This document shows, piece after piece, positions 11,442-19,041 of a stretch of DNA of 64,000 nt. How positions within the stretch are numbered: position 1 is the first letter of the stretch; every line of letters starts with the position of its first letter. Source of the DNA: Caballeronia choica (GTDB taxonomy: Bacteria > Pseudomonadota > Gammaproteobacteria > Burkholderiales > Burkholderiaceae); assembly GCF_001544535.1 (NCBI RefSeq), contig NZ_FCON02000021.1, forward strand, positions 25,549 to 89,548, read 5' to 3'. A program made the position numbers and the translations under genes. The notes beneath the pieces are model-generated. The model was not told the DNA's origin and made no database searches. It worked only from the letters and a program-made list of their open reading frames with translations.

Positions 11442-11454
11442 CGCGCCGCAAGCC

Positions 11455-12234
11455 TCAGATCAGATAGCCGGGCTGATCGTCCTGCCGTTGCGCGGCGAGC
11501 GCAGCATGCGCCGGGCGCCGCAGCTTGCGCAACTGCGGCTGGCCGCCGATCAGCTCAGGCAACTCGCCGAGATCGTCGATGACGTGCAGACACGGCAACT
11601 CTGCCACCGGATGATCCGCACTGTATCCGTAGCTGACACAGACGACCGGCATGCCGGCGGCCTGCGCTGCCTGCACATCGCAAATCGAATCGCCGACGAA
11701 CAGCGTATGCGCCGGCTCCACCGCGAGGGCCTCGCAAGCGTGCAGGAGCGGAGCCGGGTCTGGCTTGCGCTTCGCGCAGGTGGTTCCGTCCACGACGATG
11801 TCGAACCATCCTGACAAGCCGAAGCGCAGCAGCAACGGCTCAAGAAAGCGCATCTCCTTGTTGGTCACCACACCCAGCTTGACTCCCATCTCGCGCAATT
11901 GATCGAGCGCGGCTTCGAGCCCCGGGCAGCGTTGCGTCAGGTGGCCGTCCGCGCTCTGGCAAATGCTCTCGTAGGCCAGTTCGTAGCGGCGCAGCACCTG
12001 GCTATGGGTATGCGCCTCGTCGTCGAGCCCGAGCAGACTCAATGCCCGCTGCACGAGCACGGCCGATCCTCCACCGATCAGCCCCTGCGCCGCATCCGGC
12101 GCGATCGGCGGCATGCCTCGTTCGGTGAGCGCGCGATTCAGCGCGCGTCCGATATCCGGCGACGTATGCAGCAAGGTGCCGTCGAGGTCGAACAACACGG
12201 CGTCGACGGGCAGTTTGCGCGGCATGACTTGCAT
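11455..12234 (-). CDS. gph: Phosphoglycolate phosphatase, HAD family (cbbZ-like)
   Basis: This 259-residue HAD hydrolase would convert 2-phosphoglycolate to glycolate. Motif I is DLDGT (nucleophile D16, acid/base D18). Motif II lies in the VVTNKE region, and motif III and IV lie around KRKPDP and FVGDSICD. The start at 12234 has AGGAG seven bases upstream; the frame stays open further but without a better start. It is downstream of prk and fbp on the same strand, the F-P-(T)-Z order of Cupriavidus-type cbb operons. With no RuBisCO seen here, phosphoglycolate would have to come from another source. Confidence 0.88.
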   Translation of the reverse strand: MQVMPRKLPVDAVLFDLDGTLLHTSPDIGRALNRALTERGMPPIAPDAAQGLIGGGSAVLVQRALSLLGLDDEAHTHSQVLRRYELAYESICQSADGHLTQRCPGLEAALDQLREMGVKLGVVTNKEMRFLEPLLLRFGLSGWFDIVVDGTTCAKRKPDPAPLLHACEALAVEPAHTLFVGDSICDVQAAQAAGMPVVCVSYGYSADHPVAELPCLHVIDDLGELPELIGGQPQLRKLRRPAHAALAAQRQDDQPGYLI

Positions 12235-12269
12235 GGCTTGTCTCCTGTGATTTCTCAGTGAGGCGTGCT

Positions 12270-13142
12270 TCAGACGGCACGCCGTTTGCGGTCGATCATC
12301 TGAAGGATCATCGGCGTGAAGATCAACTGCATGGCGATCCCCATCTTCCCGCCGGGCACGACGATCACGTTTGGCCGGCTCATGAACGAATCGCGCAACA
12401 TGGTGAGCAGATAGGGGAAGTCGATACCCTTGGGATGGGTAAAGCGGATCACGACAAAGCTTTCGTCGGCGGTGGGAATGTCGCGAGCGGCAAACGGATT
12501 CGACGTATCGACCGTCGGCACGCGCTGAAAATTGACATGCGTGCGACTGAACTGCGGACAGATGTAATGGGCATAGTCGGGCATGCGGCGCAGGATGGTG
12601 TCCATGACCGCCTCCTGCGAATAGCCGCGCAGGTTCTTGTCGCGATGCAGCTTCTGGATCCATTCCAGATTGATGATCGGCACGACGCCGACCAGCAGGT
12701 CCGCGTGCTGCGCGACATCGATGCCGTGACCCGCGAAGCCGCCATGCAGCCCTTCGTAGAAGAGCAAGTCGGTTTCGTCCTCGATCCCGAACCACCGGGT
12801 GAACGTGCCAGGGTCCTGCCCATGCTGCGCCGCTTCGATCTCGTCGTGCAGGTACTTGCGCACCCGGCCCCGGCCGGTCTGCGCATAGTCGCGAAAGAGC
12901 GCTTCGAGTTCTTCGAGCAGGTTCGCTTCCGGACCGAAGTGGCTGAACTGCCTGCGGCTGTCTTCGGCTTCCTTCATCGCGACACGCATCGCGGTGCGGT
13001 CGTAGCGATGAAACGCGTCCCCTTCGACCACCTGCGCGTTCAGCTTCTCGCGCCGGAAGATGTGCTGGAAGCTCTTCATCACGGTGGTGGTGCCGGCTCC
13101 GCTCGAGCCGGTGACCGCCACGATCGGGTGTCTGATCGACAT
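12270..13142 (-). CDS. prk: Phosphoribulokinase (class I, bacterial)
   Basis: This enzyme phosphorylates ribulose 5-phosphate to ribulose 1,5-bisphosphate with ATP. From the ATG at 13142 the protein is 290 residues, the usual length of bacterial class I enzymes. An in-frame ATG at 13190 would add 16 residues. The P-loop is GSSGAGTTT at residues 12-20, and the family signatures GDAFHRYDR and EGLHGG are intact. It sits between fbp and gph. No RuBisCO gene is in the window. In Methylobacterium extorquens phosphoribulokinase is needed to make the bisphosphate as a regulatory ligand, and the same role is inferred here. Confidence 0.94.
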   Translation of the reverse strand: MSIRHPIVAVTGSSGAGTTTVMKSFQHIFRREKLNAQVVEGDAFHRYDRTAMRVAMKEAEDSRRQFSHFGPEANLLEELEALFRDYAQTGRGRVRKYLHDEIEAAQHGQDPGTFTRWFGIEDETDLLFYEGLHGGFAGHGIDVAQHADLLVGVVPIINLEWIQKLHRDKNLRGYSQEAVMDTILRRMPDYAHYICPQFSRTHVNFQRVPTVDTSNPFAARDIPTADESFVVIRFTHPKGIDFPYLLTMLRDSFMSRPNVIVVPGGKMGIAMQLIFTPMILQMIDRKRRAV

Positions 13143-13237
13143 GGTGAAACTCTCATCGGACAAGGCTTGGTTGACGTGCGGCATCTCCACGCGGCGAAGC
13201 GCTTCGCGCAGGTCGCGGGGTCCGTCGCGGGGCGCAT

Positions 13238-14326
13238 TCAGATGCGTGCCTCCGGACGGAACAGCGAACGTTCATTGAAGAGCGGCGAGACGAATGGCTT
13301 GTCGACGCCGTTGTCGTATTCACGGTGATAGCGTTCGAGCCGCTCCACTTCCGCCTTCGAACCGAGGATCACGGGCACATGGTCATGCAGCGCCTCCGGC
13401 TCGGCATCCACGATCCGCCCGCGCCCGGTGCTCGCAAGCCCGCCCGCCTGCTCGACGATGAACGCCATCGGGTTCGCTTCATGCAAGAGCCGCAGGCCGC
13501 CGGAATGGCTCGCCCTGTGACGATCGCGCGGGTGAAGGTACACGCCGCCGCGCATCAGCAACCGATGCACGTCGGCGACCATCGACGCGACCCAGCGCGC
13601 GCTGAAATCCTGCTGGCGCTCGCCTGCGCTGCCGGCCCGGCATTCGCGCACATAGCGCAGCACGGGTGGCTCCCAGAAGCGTTCGTTCGCGGCGTTGATC
13701 GAAAACTCCGTCGCCGGCGCGGGAATGCGAATGAACGGATGCGTGAGCAGGAATGCGCCCGCGTCGCGATCCAGCGTGAAGCCGTGCGTGCCGAGGCCGA
13801 CGGTCAGCACGAGCATCGTCGCAGGACCGTAGATCGCATAACCCGCGGCAAGCTGCTCGCGGCCGTTGCACAGAAACGCCGCGTCCGAAACCGGCTGGCC
13901 CGCGCGTCTGCGCAGCACCGAAAAGATCGAGCCGACCGCCACGTTCAGACCCGTGTTCGACGATCCGGCGAGCGGATCGAGCACCACGAGATACTCGCCG
14001 CGCGCGCCGCCCGCGCTCGTCTCGCGGGCGATATTCGTCGCGTCCGACACCAGCCCCGCCACGCACGCGTTGCGCTCGCACATCGCGACGAACTCCGCAT
14101 TCGCCGCGAGTTCCAGATGCTTGCGCTCGTCGCCGTGAGCGTCGACACCGCCTTCCACGCCGCCCGCGTGGTCGAGTGCGCCGCGCGCGACAATCGACGT
14201 CACCGCGCGCACGGCGCGGGCGATGTCCTGAAGGAGGACCTGAAGGCGCGGGCGGTCCGTTTCATCGACGGTTTCGCGCAACTGTCCGACAAGAAACTCG
14301 GGCAAGGTCATAGGGCGTTGGTGCAT
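13238..14326 (-). CDS. fbp: Fructose-1,6-bisphosphatase class I homologue with altered metal-binding motif
   Basis: The fold and length (362 residues) match class I/CbbF bisphosphatases, with recognisable MRGGVYLHP, GLRLLHEANPMAFIVEQAGG and GSKAEVERL segments. The normally invariant DPLDGSSN reads DPLAGSSN at residues 117-124, so the second aspartate is alanine. The upstream SEE motif that supplies metal-binding glutamates appears as SDA. Activity on fructose bisphosphate is therefore doubtful, or the metal site is rearranged. A GAGG ribosome site precedes the ATG, and a 29-residue ORF ends just upstream. It is the first full-length gene of the fbp-prk-gph set. Confidence 0.85.
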   Translation of the reverse strand: MHQRPMTLPEFLVGQLRETVDETDRPRLQVLLQDIARAVRAVTSIVARGALDHAGGVEGGVDAHGDERKHLELAANAEFVAMCERNACVAGLVSDATNIARETSAGGARGEYLVVLDPLAGSSNTGLNVAVGSIFSVLRRRAGQPVSDAAFLCNGREQLAAGYAIYGPATMLVLTVGLGTHGFTLDRDAGAFLLTHPFIRIPAPATEFSINAANERFWEPPVLRYVRECRAGSAGERQQDFSARWVASMVADVHRLLMRGGVYLHPRDRHRASHSGGLRLLHEANPMAFIVEQAGGLASTGRGRIVDAEPEALHDHVPVILGSKAEVERLERYHREYDNGVDKPFVSPLFNERSLFRPEARI

Positions 14327-14333
14327 GGTCGCC

Positions 14334-14423
14334 TCACTTCAGGATGGTTGAAAGGTCGACGTACCGCGGGGCGGCTTGGAGCCGCGCCAGTTCGTCAGCG
14401 GAAAGTCCAGGCGATACGGCCAT
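14334..14423 (-). CDS. Possible 29-residue leader peptide ahead of fbp
   Basis: This short ORF (starting MAVSPGLSADELARL) is preceded by an almost ideal ribosome site (AAGGAGG, five bases before ATG) and stops seven bases before the fbp start, so the two could be coupled. I do not recognise the peptide. It could be a genuine small protein, a translational leader, or the remaining end of a lost cbb gene. Confidence 0.45.
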   Translation of the reverse strand: MAVSPGLSADELARLQAAPRYVDLSTILK

Positions 14424-14529
14424 GCGTTCCTCCTTCGCGTACGTTGTCTCGTTGCTCGTGTGCCGTGGCCGGCATCTTTCGTATGGAACATCTCAGAGGT
14501 TGACCGGACAATGACCCGGCGTTGGTTCG

Positions 14530-14557
14530 AGGGTACGCCAGCGCATGATTCAGTCAA
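14530..14557 (-). promoter_or_regulatory. Candidate sigma70 promoter for the fbp-prk-gph operon
   Basis: On the minus strand a -35 box TTGACT (14552-14557) and a -10 box TACCCT (14530-14535) are separated by 16 bases. The LysR-type site at 14564-14596 lies immediately upstream of the -35 box, the usual place for a CbbR-type activator. Confidence 0.45.
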
Positions 14558-14563
14558 AGACAG

Positions 14564-14596
14564 TTATTCTTAGCCATCCTATAAGGCCGAGCTTAT
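14564..14596. promoter_or_regulatory. Candidate CbbR/LysR-type operator upstream of fbp
   Basis: The site contains the inverted repeat ATAAG-N6-CTTAT (14581-14596) and an overlapping TTAT-N13-ATAA (14564-14584). TAA-N8-TTA at 14582-14595 fits the TNA-N7/8-TNA pattern reported for CbbR sites. It lies between the decayed cbbR and the fbp promoter, where a cbb control region would be. Confidence 0.5.
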
Positions 14597-14646
14597 CTTC
14601 CGGCTTCGTCGCCGCCCGCGAACTTGCTCACCGATATGGAACCGTG

Positions 14647-15030
14647 GTTCGTGCGCTCGCCCTGCGCCAGCTTCAGACACAGCAATTCGACTTGCAGGAA
14701 TTGCGCCATGAGACGTTCTTGTCGTGCGAAGCGGGCTCGGGAACGCGCACCGTCGCCGATCTGATGCTGCGCAATCACCTCTTCACACCGGCAGGAATCG
14801 TCACGCTCGACAGCGACGAATCGGGGAAGCAGGCGATGATGGCGAGCATGGGCATCAGCCTCGTATCCCTGCATACGCCAAGGCTGGAACTGCGTACGCG
14901 CGAGATCGCGATCCCTCCAGGTAAACGGAACGCCCATCGCTCGGACGTGGCTGAACGTCCGTATTAGCGCCGGGCACCTGTCGCCAACCTGCCATGCATT
15001 TCGCCGCTTTCTGATCGGACATACAGGACC
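14647..15030 (+). pseudogene. cbbR: Decayed cbbR (LysR regulator of the Calvin cycle), internally deleted and frameshifted
   Basis: The translation starts with a remnant of the CbbR N-terminus (VRALALRQLQ) and jumps directly to the middle of the effector domain (FDLQELRHETFL, then EAGSGTRTVADLMLRNHLFTP and MGISLVSLHT). About 165 residues, including the whole helix-turn-helix, are gone. Near 14911 the frame shifts by one base, and the C-terminal homology continues in the next frame (NGTPIARTW, then HLSPTCHAFRRFL). It is divergent from fbp, the classical position of cbbR. The intact-frame part could still be translated from an ATG at 14545 but would lack DNA binding. Confidence 0.85.
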
Positions 15031-15101
15031 CCGCGCTAACGAGGGATTCGCGGAAGCCGCAAAAAAGCTCGCGCGATGCACGTCTCGCCAGACGCTGGAG
15101 C

Positions 15102-15122
15102 GTTACAGAATGTCTTCGTAAC
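15102..15122. promoter_or_regulatory. GTTAC-N11-GTAAC inverted repeat in the gap before mtdB
   Basis: A perfect 5-bp inverted repeat with an 11-base spacer lies about 290 bases upstream of mtdB. Its symmetry fits a LysR-type regulator site, but no regulator can be assigned. The rest of the 383-base gap between the cbbR remnant and mtdB (15031-15413) shows no gene that I can support. Confidence 0.3.
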
Positions 15123-15413
15123 AGCACATGTCGGCGGCGCGCGGCAAACCGGTCCTGTCGTTAGCGGATGCGCGAATCGCGCGTGAGCGAATGCGCGCCT
15201 CCGATGGACGCAAGCACCATCCGCATGGCATGGCGCTTGCGTTGGTCGGGGCCTGCCAGCCGTCCCGTCATGGACCGAAGAACCGCTCATGATCGCGTCC
15301 GCAAGGCCCAGCGCGTCGCTGCACCTCGAAGTCTTCAGGGGCCGAAACTCAGGCACAACGCTAGTTCAAACGCCCGCCGGCCATCGATTCACTTACCCCT
15401 TCGCCGAGGAAAG

Positions 15414-16334
15414 ATGGAACGTCCGTTCATTCTCCATATGTTCACGCCCACGCGGCAGATGAGCCCTTTCGATGTCAACATGGCCGTCGATGCCGGCTAT
15501 CAGATCGTCGTGCCTTACGCCGATGTCGGCGTCGATAACATCGCCGCTTTCACGCAAGACGCGATCTTCTCGCGCGGTCCGAAAGGCGTCGCGCACACCG
15601 GCATTTTCATCGGCGGGCGCGATGTCGTCGTGGCCGCCGACATGCTGCGCATCGCTCGAAAGGCCATGGTGCCACCGTTCGAGGTGTCGGTCTTCGCCGA
15701 TCCGAGCGGCTCGTATACGACCGCTGCGGCCCTCGTCGCGAGCGTCGAGTCGCACTTGCTGCGCGCACGCGACACGGATCTTTCCGGCAAACGCGTTCTG
15801 GTACTCGGCGGAACCGGGCCGGTCGGCGTGATCGCCGCGGTGCTTGCGGCCCAGGCGGGTGCGCTCGTATCGATCGCGAGCAGTCGCGGCCTCGAAGCGG
15901 CAGAAAGCGCGAGCAGCCGGATCAACGAACGGTTCAGCGTGCAGACGGCAGGCGCCGATGCGCGATCCGGGGCCGCCGTTGCCTCGACGCTCGCCGAAAC
16001 CGATGTCGTGTTCGCCGCGGCCGCCGCCGGCGTGCAGGTGCTGAGCGCGAGCCAACTGCAGTCGGCACCGCACCTGCTGATTGCCGCCGATGTGAACGCC
16101 GTGCCGCCAGCGGGCATCGAAGGCGTCGGCGTGATGGACGACGGCAAGTCGATCGCAAATGGAAAGACGCTGGGCATCGGCGCGCTTGCCATCGGCAATG
16201 TCAAGTATCAGGTTCAGCGGCGTCTCTTCGAACAGATGCTCGCGACGAAGAAGCCGCTTTATCTCGGCTTCGAAGAAGCGCTCGCCATGGCGCGTGAGGT
16301 GCTCGCCGAGCGTCCCGCGCAAGCGGCCGCGTGA
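15414..16334 (+). CDS. mtdB: NAD(P)-dependent methylene-tetrahydromethanopterin dehydrogenase
   Basis: This 306-residue enzyme oxidises methylene-H4MPT to methenyl-H4MPT in formaldehyde oxidation. The N-terminus (ILHMFTPTRQMSPFDVNMAVDAGY) and the conserved SDVNAVPPAGI-like (here AADVNAVPPAGI) and GIGALAIGNVKYQ segments are typical of MtdB. The Rossmann motif is VLGGTGPVG at about residue 130. ATG 15414 was chosen because the homology begins there and GAGGA precedes it; the frame is open further upstream. It is followed 55 bases later by mch. Confidence 0.92.
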   Translation: MERPFILHMFTPTRQMSPFDVNMAVDAGYQIVVPYADVGVDNIAAFTQDAIFSRGPKGVAHTGIFIGGRDVVVAADMLRIARKAMVPPFEVSVFADPSGSYTTAAALVASVESHLLRARDTDLSGKRVLVLGGTGPVGVIAAVLAAQAGALVSIASSRGLEAAESASSRINERFSVQTAGADARSGAAVASTLAETDVVFAAAAAGVQVLSASQLQSAPHLLIAADVNAVPPAGIEGVGVMDDGKSIANGKTLGIGALAIGNVKYQVQRRLFEQMLATKKPLYLGFEEALAMAREVLAERPAQAAA

Positions 16335-16389
16335 ACCATCGATCGGGTCCGCCATCGCAACCCCGCCGAATTCATATTGAAGGTATCCC

Positions 16390-17418
16390 ATGAGCCAACA
16401 TTCGCTGCCTGCCGATAGAGCGGCGTCGCAGGTACCGTTGAGCGTCAACGCGCTGACCCGGCCGTTACTTGTGCGATTGCTCGAACGTATGCGGCAAATC
16501 GGAATCGACGCGAGCCGCGACGAAACCGGCGTGCTGATGGTCGATGCGGGCATTAAGGCGCCGGGCAGCGTGGCGGCGGGCGCCGCCATCGCCGAAATCT
16601 GCATGGGCGGGCTGGGCCAGGTGCGCGTGGGCGCGGCTGCTTCGAACAGCGCGCGCGACGAATGGCCGACCTTCGTCGAGATTTCCAGCGCGCAACCCGT
16701 GCTCGCGTGCCTCGCCAGTCAGTACGCGGGATGGAGCCTGTCCGCGAGCAAGGAAGAAACCGGCGGCAAGAAGTTCTTTGCGCTCGGCTCGGGTCCGGCG
16801 CGGTCGCTCGCGTGCAAGGAGCCGCTCTACGAGGAACTGCGCTATCGCGACGAGGCGCGTTCGGGTTGCCTCGTGCTCGAAGTGGACCGCGCGCCGCCCG
16901 CCGTCGTGATCGAAAAGATCCTGCGCGATTGCCGGCTCGGTCCTGCCAGTCTCACGCTGATCCTCACGCCCACCGCGAGCCGCGCGGGCACGACGCAGGT
17001 GGTCGCACGGGCGCTCGAAGTGGCACTGCACAAGGCACACGTACTGGGCTTTCCACTGGCCGACATCGTCGAAGGCACGGCGAGCGCGCCGTTGCCGCCG
17101 CCGGGGCGCGAGGCGATCGATGCAATGGGCCGCACCAATGACGCCATTCTCTATGGCGGCCGCGTTCACCTGACGGTGACAGGCGCCGACGATGCCGCGC
17201 GCGATCTCGCGCGTCGGCTGCCATCGTCGGAATCGCGCGATTTCGGGCGTTCATTCGCCGACATCTTCAAGGAGTACGACTACGACTTCTATCGAATCGA
17301 CCCGGCGTTGTTCGCGCCGGCCGAAGTGTGGGTGAGCAACCTGACAACTGGGCGCACGTATCACGCGGGGGCCACGCGCTTCGATCTGCTCCATCCGCTC
17401 TGGCTCGATGAGGCCTAG
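16390..17418 (+). CDS. mch: Methenyl-tetrahydromethanopterin cyclohydrolase
   Basis: This 342-residue enzyme hydrolyses methenyl-H4MPT to formyl-H4MPT, the step after MtdB. The family segments GGLGQVRVG, SGPARSLACKEP, GTTQVVARALEVALHKAH and the GRTNDAILYGG stretch are all present, and the length is normal. A GAAGG ribosome site precedes the ATG. It converges with the folB-like gene across a strong hairpin. Confidence 0.95.
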   Translation: MSQHSLPADRAASQVPLSVNALTRPLLVRLLERMRQIGIDASRDETGVLMVDAGIKAPGSVAAGAAIAEICMGGLGQVRVGAAASNSARDEWPTFVEISSAQPVLACLASQYAGWSLSASKEETGGKKFFALGSGPARSLACKEPLYEELRYRDEARSGCLVLEVDRAPPAVVIEKILRDCRLGPASLTLILTPTASRAGTTQVVARALEVALHKAHVLGFPLADIVEGTASAPLPPPGREAIDAMGRTNDAILYGGRVHLTVTGADDAARDLARRLPSSESRDFGRSFADIFKEYDYDFYRIDPALFAPAEVWVSNLTTGRTYHAGATRFDLLHPLWLDEA

Positions 17419-17452
17419 GCGCAGCGAAGCCGCGCCTCCCCGCGTTCGAGAA

Positions 17453-17468
17453 CCCGGCTTCGGCCGGG
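17453..17468. terminator. Hairpin with UUCG tetraloop between mch and the folB-like gene
   Basis: The perfect stem CCCGGC/GCCGGG with a TTCG loop lies between the two convergent stop codons and can serve both strands. No long T-run follows on either strand, so efficiency as an intrinsic terminator is uncertain. Confidence 0.6.
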
Positions 17469-17482
17469 CGTTAATGTCAATG

Positions 17483-18013
17483 TCAAAGCGAAGACGACGG
17501 CGGAAACATGCCCGCCCCGAGCAGTGCCAGGCTGACTCGTTCGCGCCGCGGCACGCGAGCGCTGCCCGATGCCTCGCAGCGCCGCTCGATCGTTACGCCC
17601 ACTGCCCTCACATTCGGAAACTTGCGCGGCTTCACGAGCGAGACGCGTACCCAATGCGCGCCAAAATCCTCCAGCAGCGTCTGCGCAATCGCTTCGGCCA
17701 ATCCCTCCAGCAGTTGCATTCCATGTGCGGCCAGCAGGCCTTCCAGTGCAGCATGCACCTTGCCATAGTCGATCGTGTCGGCAATATGGTCGGTCTCGCA
17801 CGCACGGCTTTTCGGCAGCCCCGCCCACAAGTCGATGCGCACCGGCTGCTTCTCATGCAGTTCCTCGGGATCGATGCCGATCACCGTCTCGCTTTCGAAG
17901 CCTTCGATAAAGATGATGTCCATCGCCTGCGACGGGTCCTCGCCCGCACGCCGCGCGCCATGGGCCGAACGATCCGGAAACCGCTCGAAGATGCTGCTGT
18001 CGATCGAATTCAT
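17483..18013 (-). CDS. Dihydroneopterin aldolase-like protein, probable H4MPT biosynthesis
   Basis: This 176-residue FolB-like protein has the core from about residue 31 (IFIEGFESETVIGIDPEE; TIDYGKVHAAL; QLLEGLAEAIAQTLL; SLVKPRKFPN). FolB enzymes convert dihydroneopterin to hydroxymethyl-dihydropterin, an early pterin step shared by folate and methanopterin. Its place among H4MPT genes suggests a dedicated paralogue for that cofactor. It carries about 30 extra residues at each end compared with a typical FolB. The start at 18013 has AGGAG six bases upstream. Confidence 0.8.
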   Translation of the reverse strand: MNSIDSSIFERFPDRSAHGARRAGEDPSQAMDIIFIEGFESETVIGIDPEELHEKQPVRIDLWAGLPKSRACETDHIADTIDYGKVHAALEGLLAAHGMQLLEGLAEAIAQTLLEDFGAHWVRVSLVKPRKFPNVRAVGVTIERRCEASGSARVPRRERVSLALLGAGMFPPSSSL

Positions 18014-18330
18014 CGATGCTCCTGTGGCCTGGTTTTGAAGTGTCCCTTCCTTGGCGCATGCGCGATTCCGCGCAGCGCGACAGTCGTCATGCAAGAACCG
18101 CGCTAGGCACGAATGTCGCAATGGATATTTCATGCGACCAAGGCGGCGCCTGCATCGCAACGCGCAAGTGGCCGCCGCATCGCGTGACAGCGCCGTTGCG
18201 GCATCCGCATCGCCAGGCAAAGCGCGGTTGCGATGCCAACGGACGGTCACATTGCGTATCGCAAGCTGCACAAACTGCTAAAGCCCGAATGACCCACCCA
18301 CCACCAACGCGCGTGCGCTTAGGAGGCTGC
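18014..18330. other. Divergent intergenic region between the folB-like and mfnB genes
   Basis: This gap of 317 bases must carry the promoters for both divergent genes. A perfect 10-bp inverted repeat, GCATCGCAAC (18152-18161) and GTTGCGATGC (18227-18236), is separated by 65 bases. No ORF with coding support is seen, and no clear -35/-10 pair stands out. Confidence 0.5.
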
Positions 18331-19041
18331 ATGATCCGCTTGCTCATCAGTGTGCGTGACCTCGACGAGGCACGCGAAGCCGCCGCGGCTGGCGCGGCGT
18401 TCATCGATCTGAAGGAGCCGCGTGCGGGTGCGCTCGGCGCGTTGCCCGCGGCGCGCGTCGATTCGATCGTGCGCATGCTGCGCGCGGTGCATCCGGGCGT
18501 GCCGGTCAGCGCAACCATCGGCGACCTCGCGCCCGGCGATCACGCGGCAGTCGAGCATCACGCGGGCCTGATCGGTCGATGCGGCGTGGACTACGTGAAG
18601 GCAGGGGTGCCGCCCGGGCCGCACGCATGCGAGACGCTCAGGCGCATGCGCGCGTTGCAATGGAACATGGTTCCGGTGCTGCTCGCAGACGACGGCCTCG
18701 ATCTTTCACTCGTCGAATATGCTTGCGCATTGGGCTTCCCGGCCGTCATGGCGGATACCGCACGCAAGAAGAGCGGCAACCTGTTCCATTGCGTGTCGCT
18801 TGGCGTGCTCGATCGCATGGTGCAGATCGCGCGCACGCATGAGGTCATGGCAGGGCTCGCGGGTGCATTGCGCCTGCCGGACCTGCCCCGCTTGCGTGCG
18901 CTAGGACCGGATTTCGCGGGGTTCCGCACGGCGGTCTGCACGGGCGCGCGCACGGGCAGGCTCGACCCCGCCAAAGTGCGCGAATTGCGCGCGTTGCTGA
19001 GCGGCGCAAGCGAGCGCGTCGCTCAGGGCACGGCAGCGTGA
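18331..19041 (+). CDS. mfnB: (5-formylfuran-3-yl)methyl phosphate synthase (MfnB-like)
   Basis: This 236-residue TIM-barrel protein would condense two glyceraldehyde 3-phosphates into the furan precursor of methanofuran-type cofactors. K28 in DLKEP and K90 in YVKAGV correspond to the two active-site lysines of the archaeal enzyme. An AGGAGG ribosome site five bases before the ATG fixes this start, although the frame is open 315 bases further upstream. Its 3' end overlaps the kinase gene tail-to-tail by 19 bases. The product would be used for methylofuran, the formyl carrier of the Fhc complex. Confidence 0.85.
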   Translation: MIRLLISVRDLDEAREAAAAGAAFIDLKEPRAGALGALPAARVDSIVRMLRAVHPGVPVSATIGDLAPGDHAAVEHHAGLIGRCGVDYVKAGVPPGPHACETLRRMRALQWNMVPVLLADDGLDLSLVEYACALGFPAVMADTARKKSGNLFHCVSLGVLDRMVQIARTHEVMAGLAGALRLPDLPRLRALGPDFAGFRTAVCTGARTGRLDPAKVRELRALLSGASERVAQGTAA

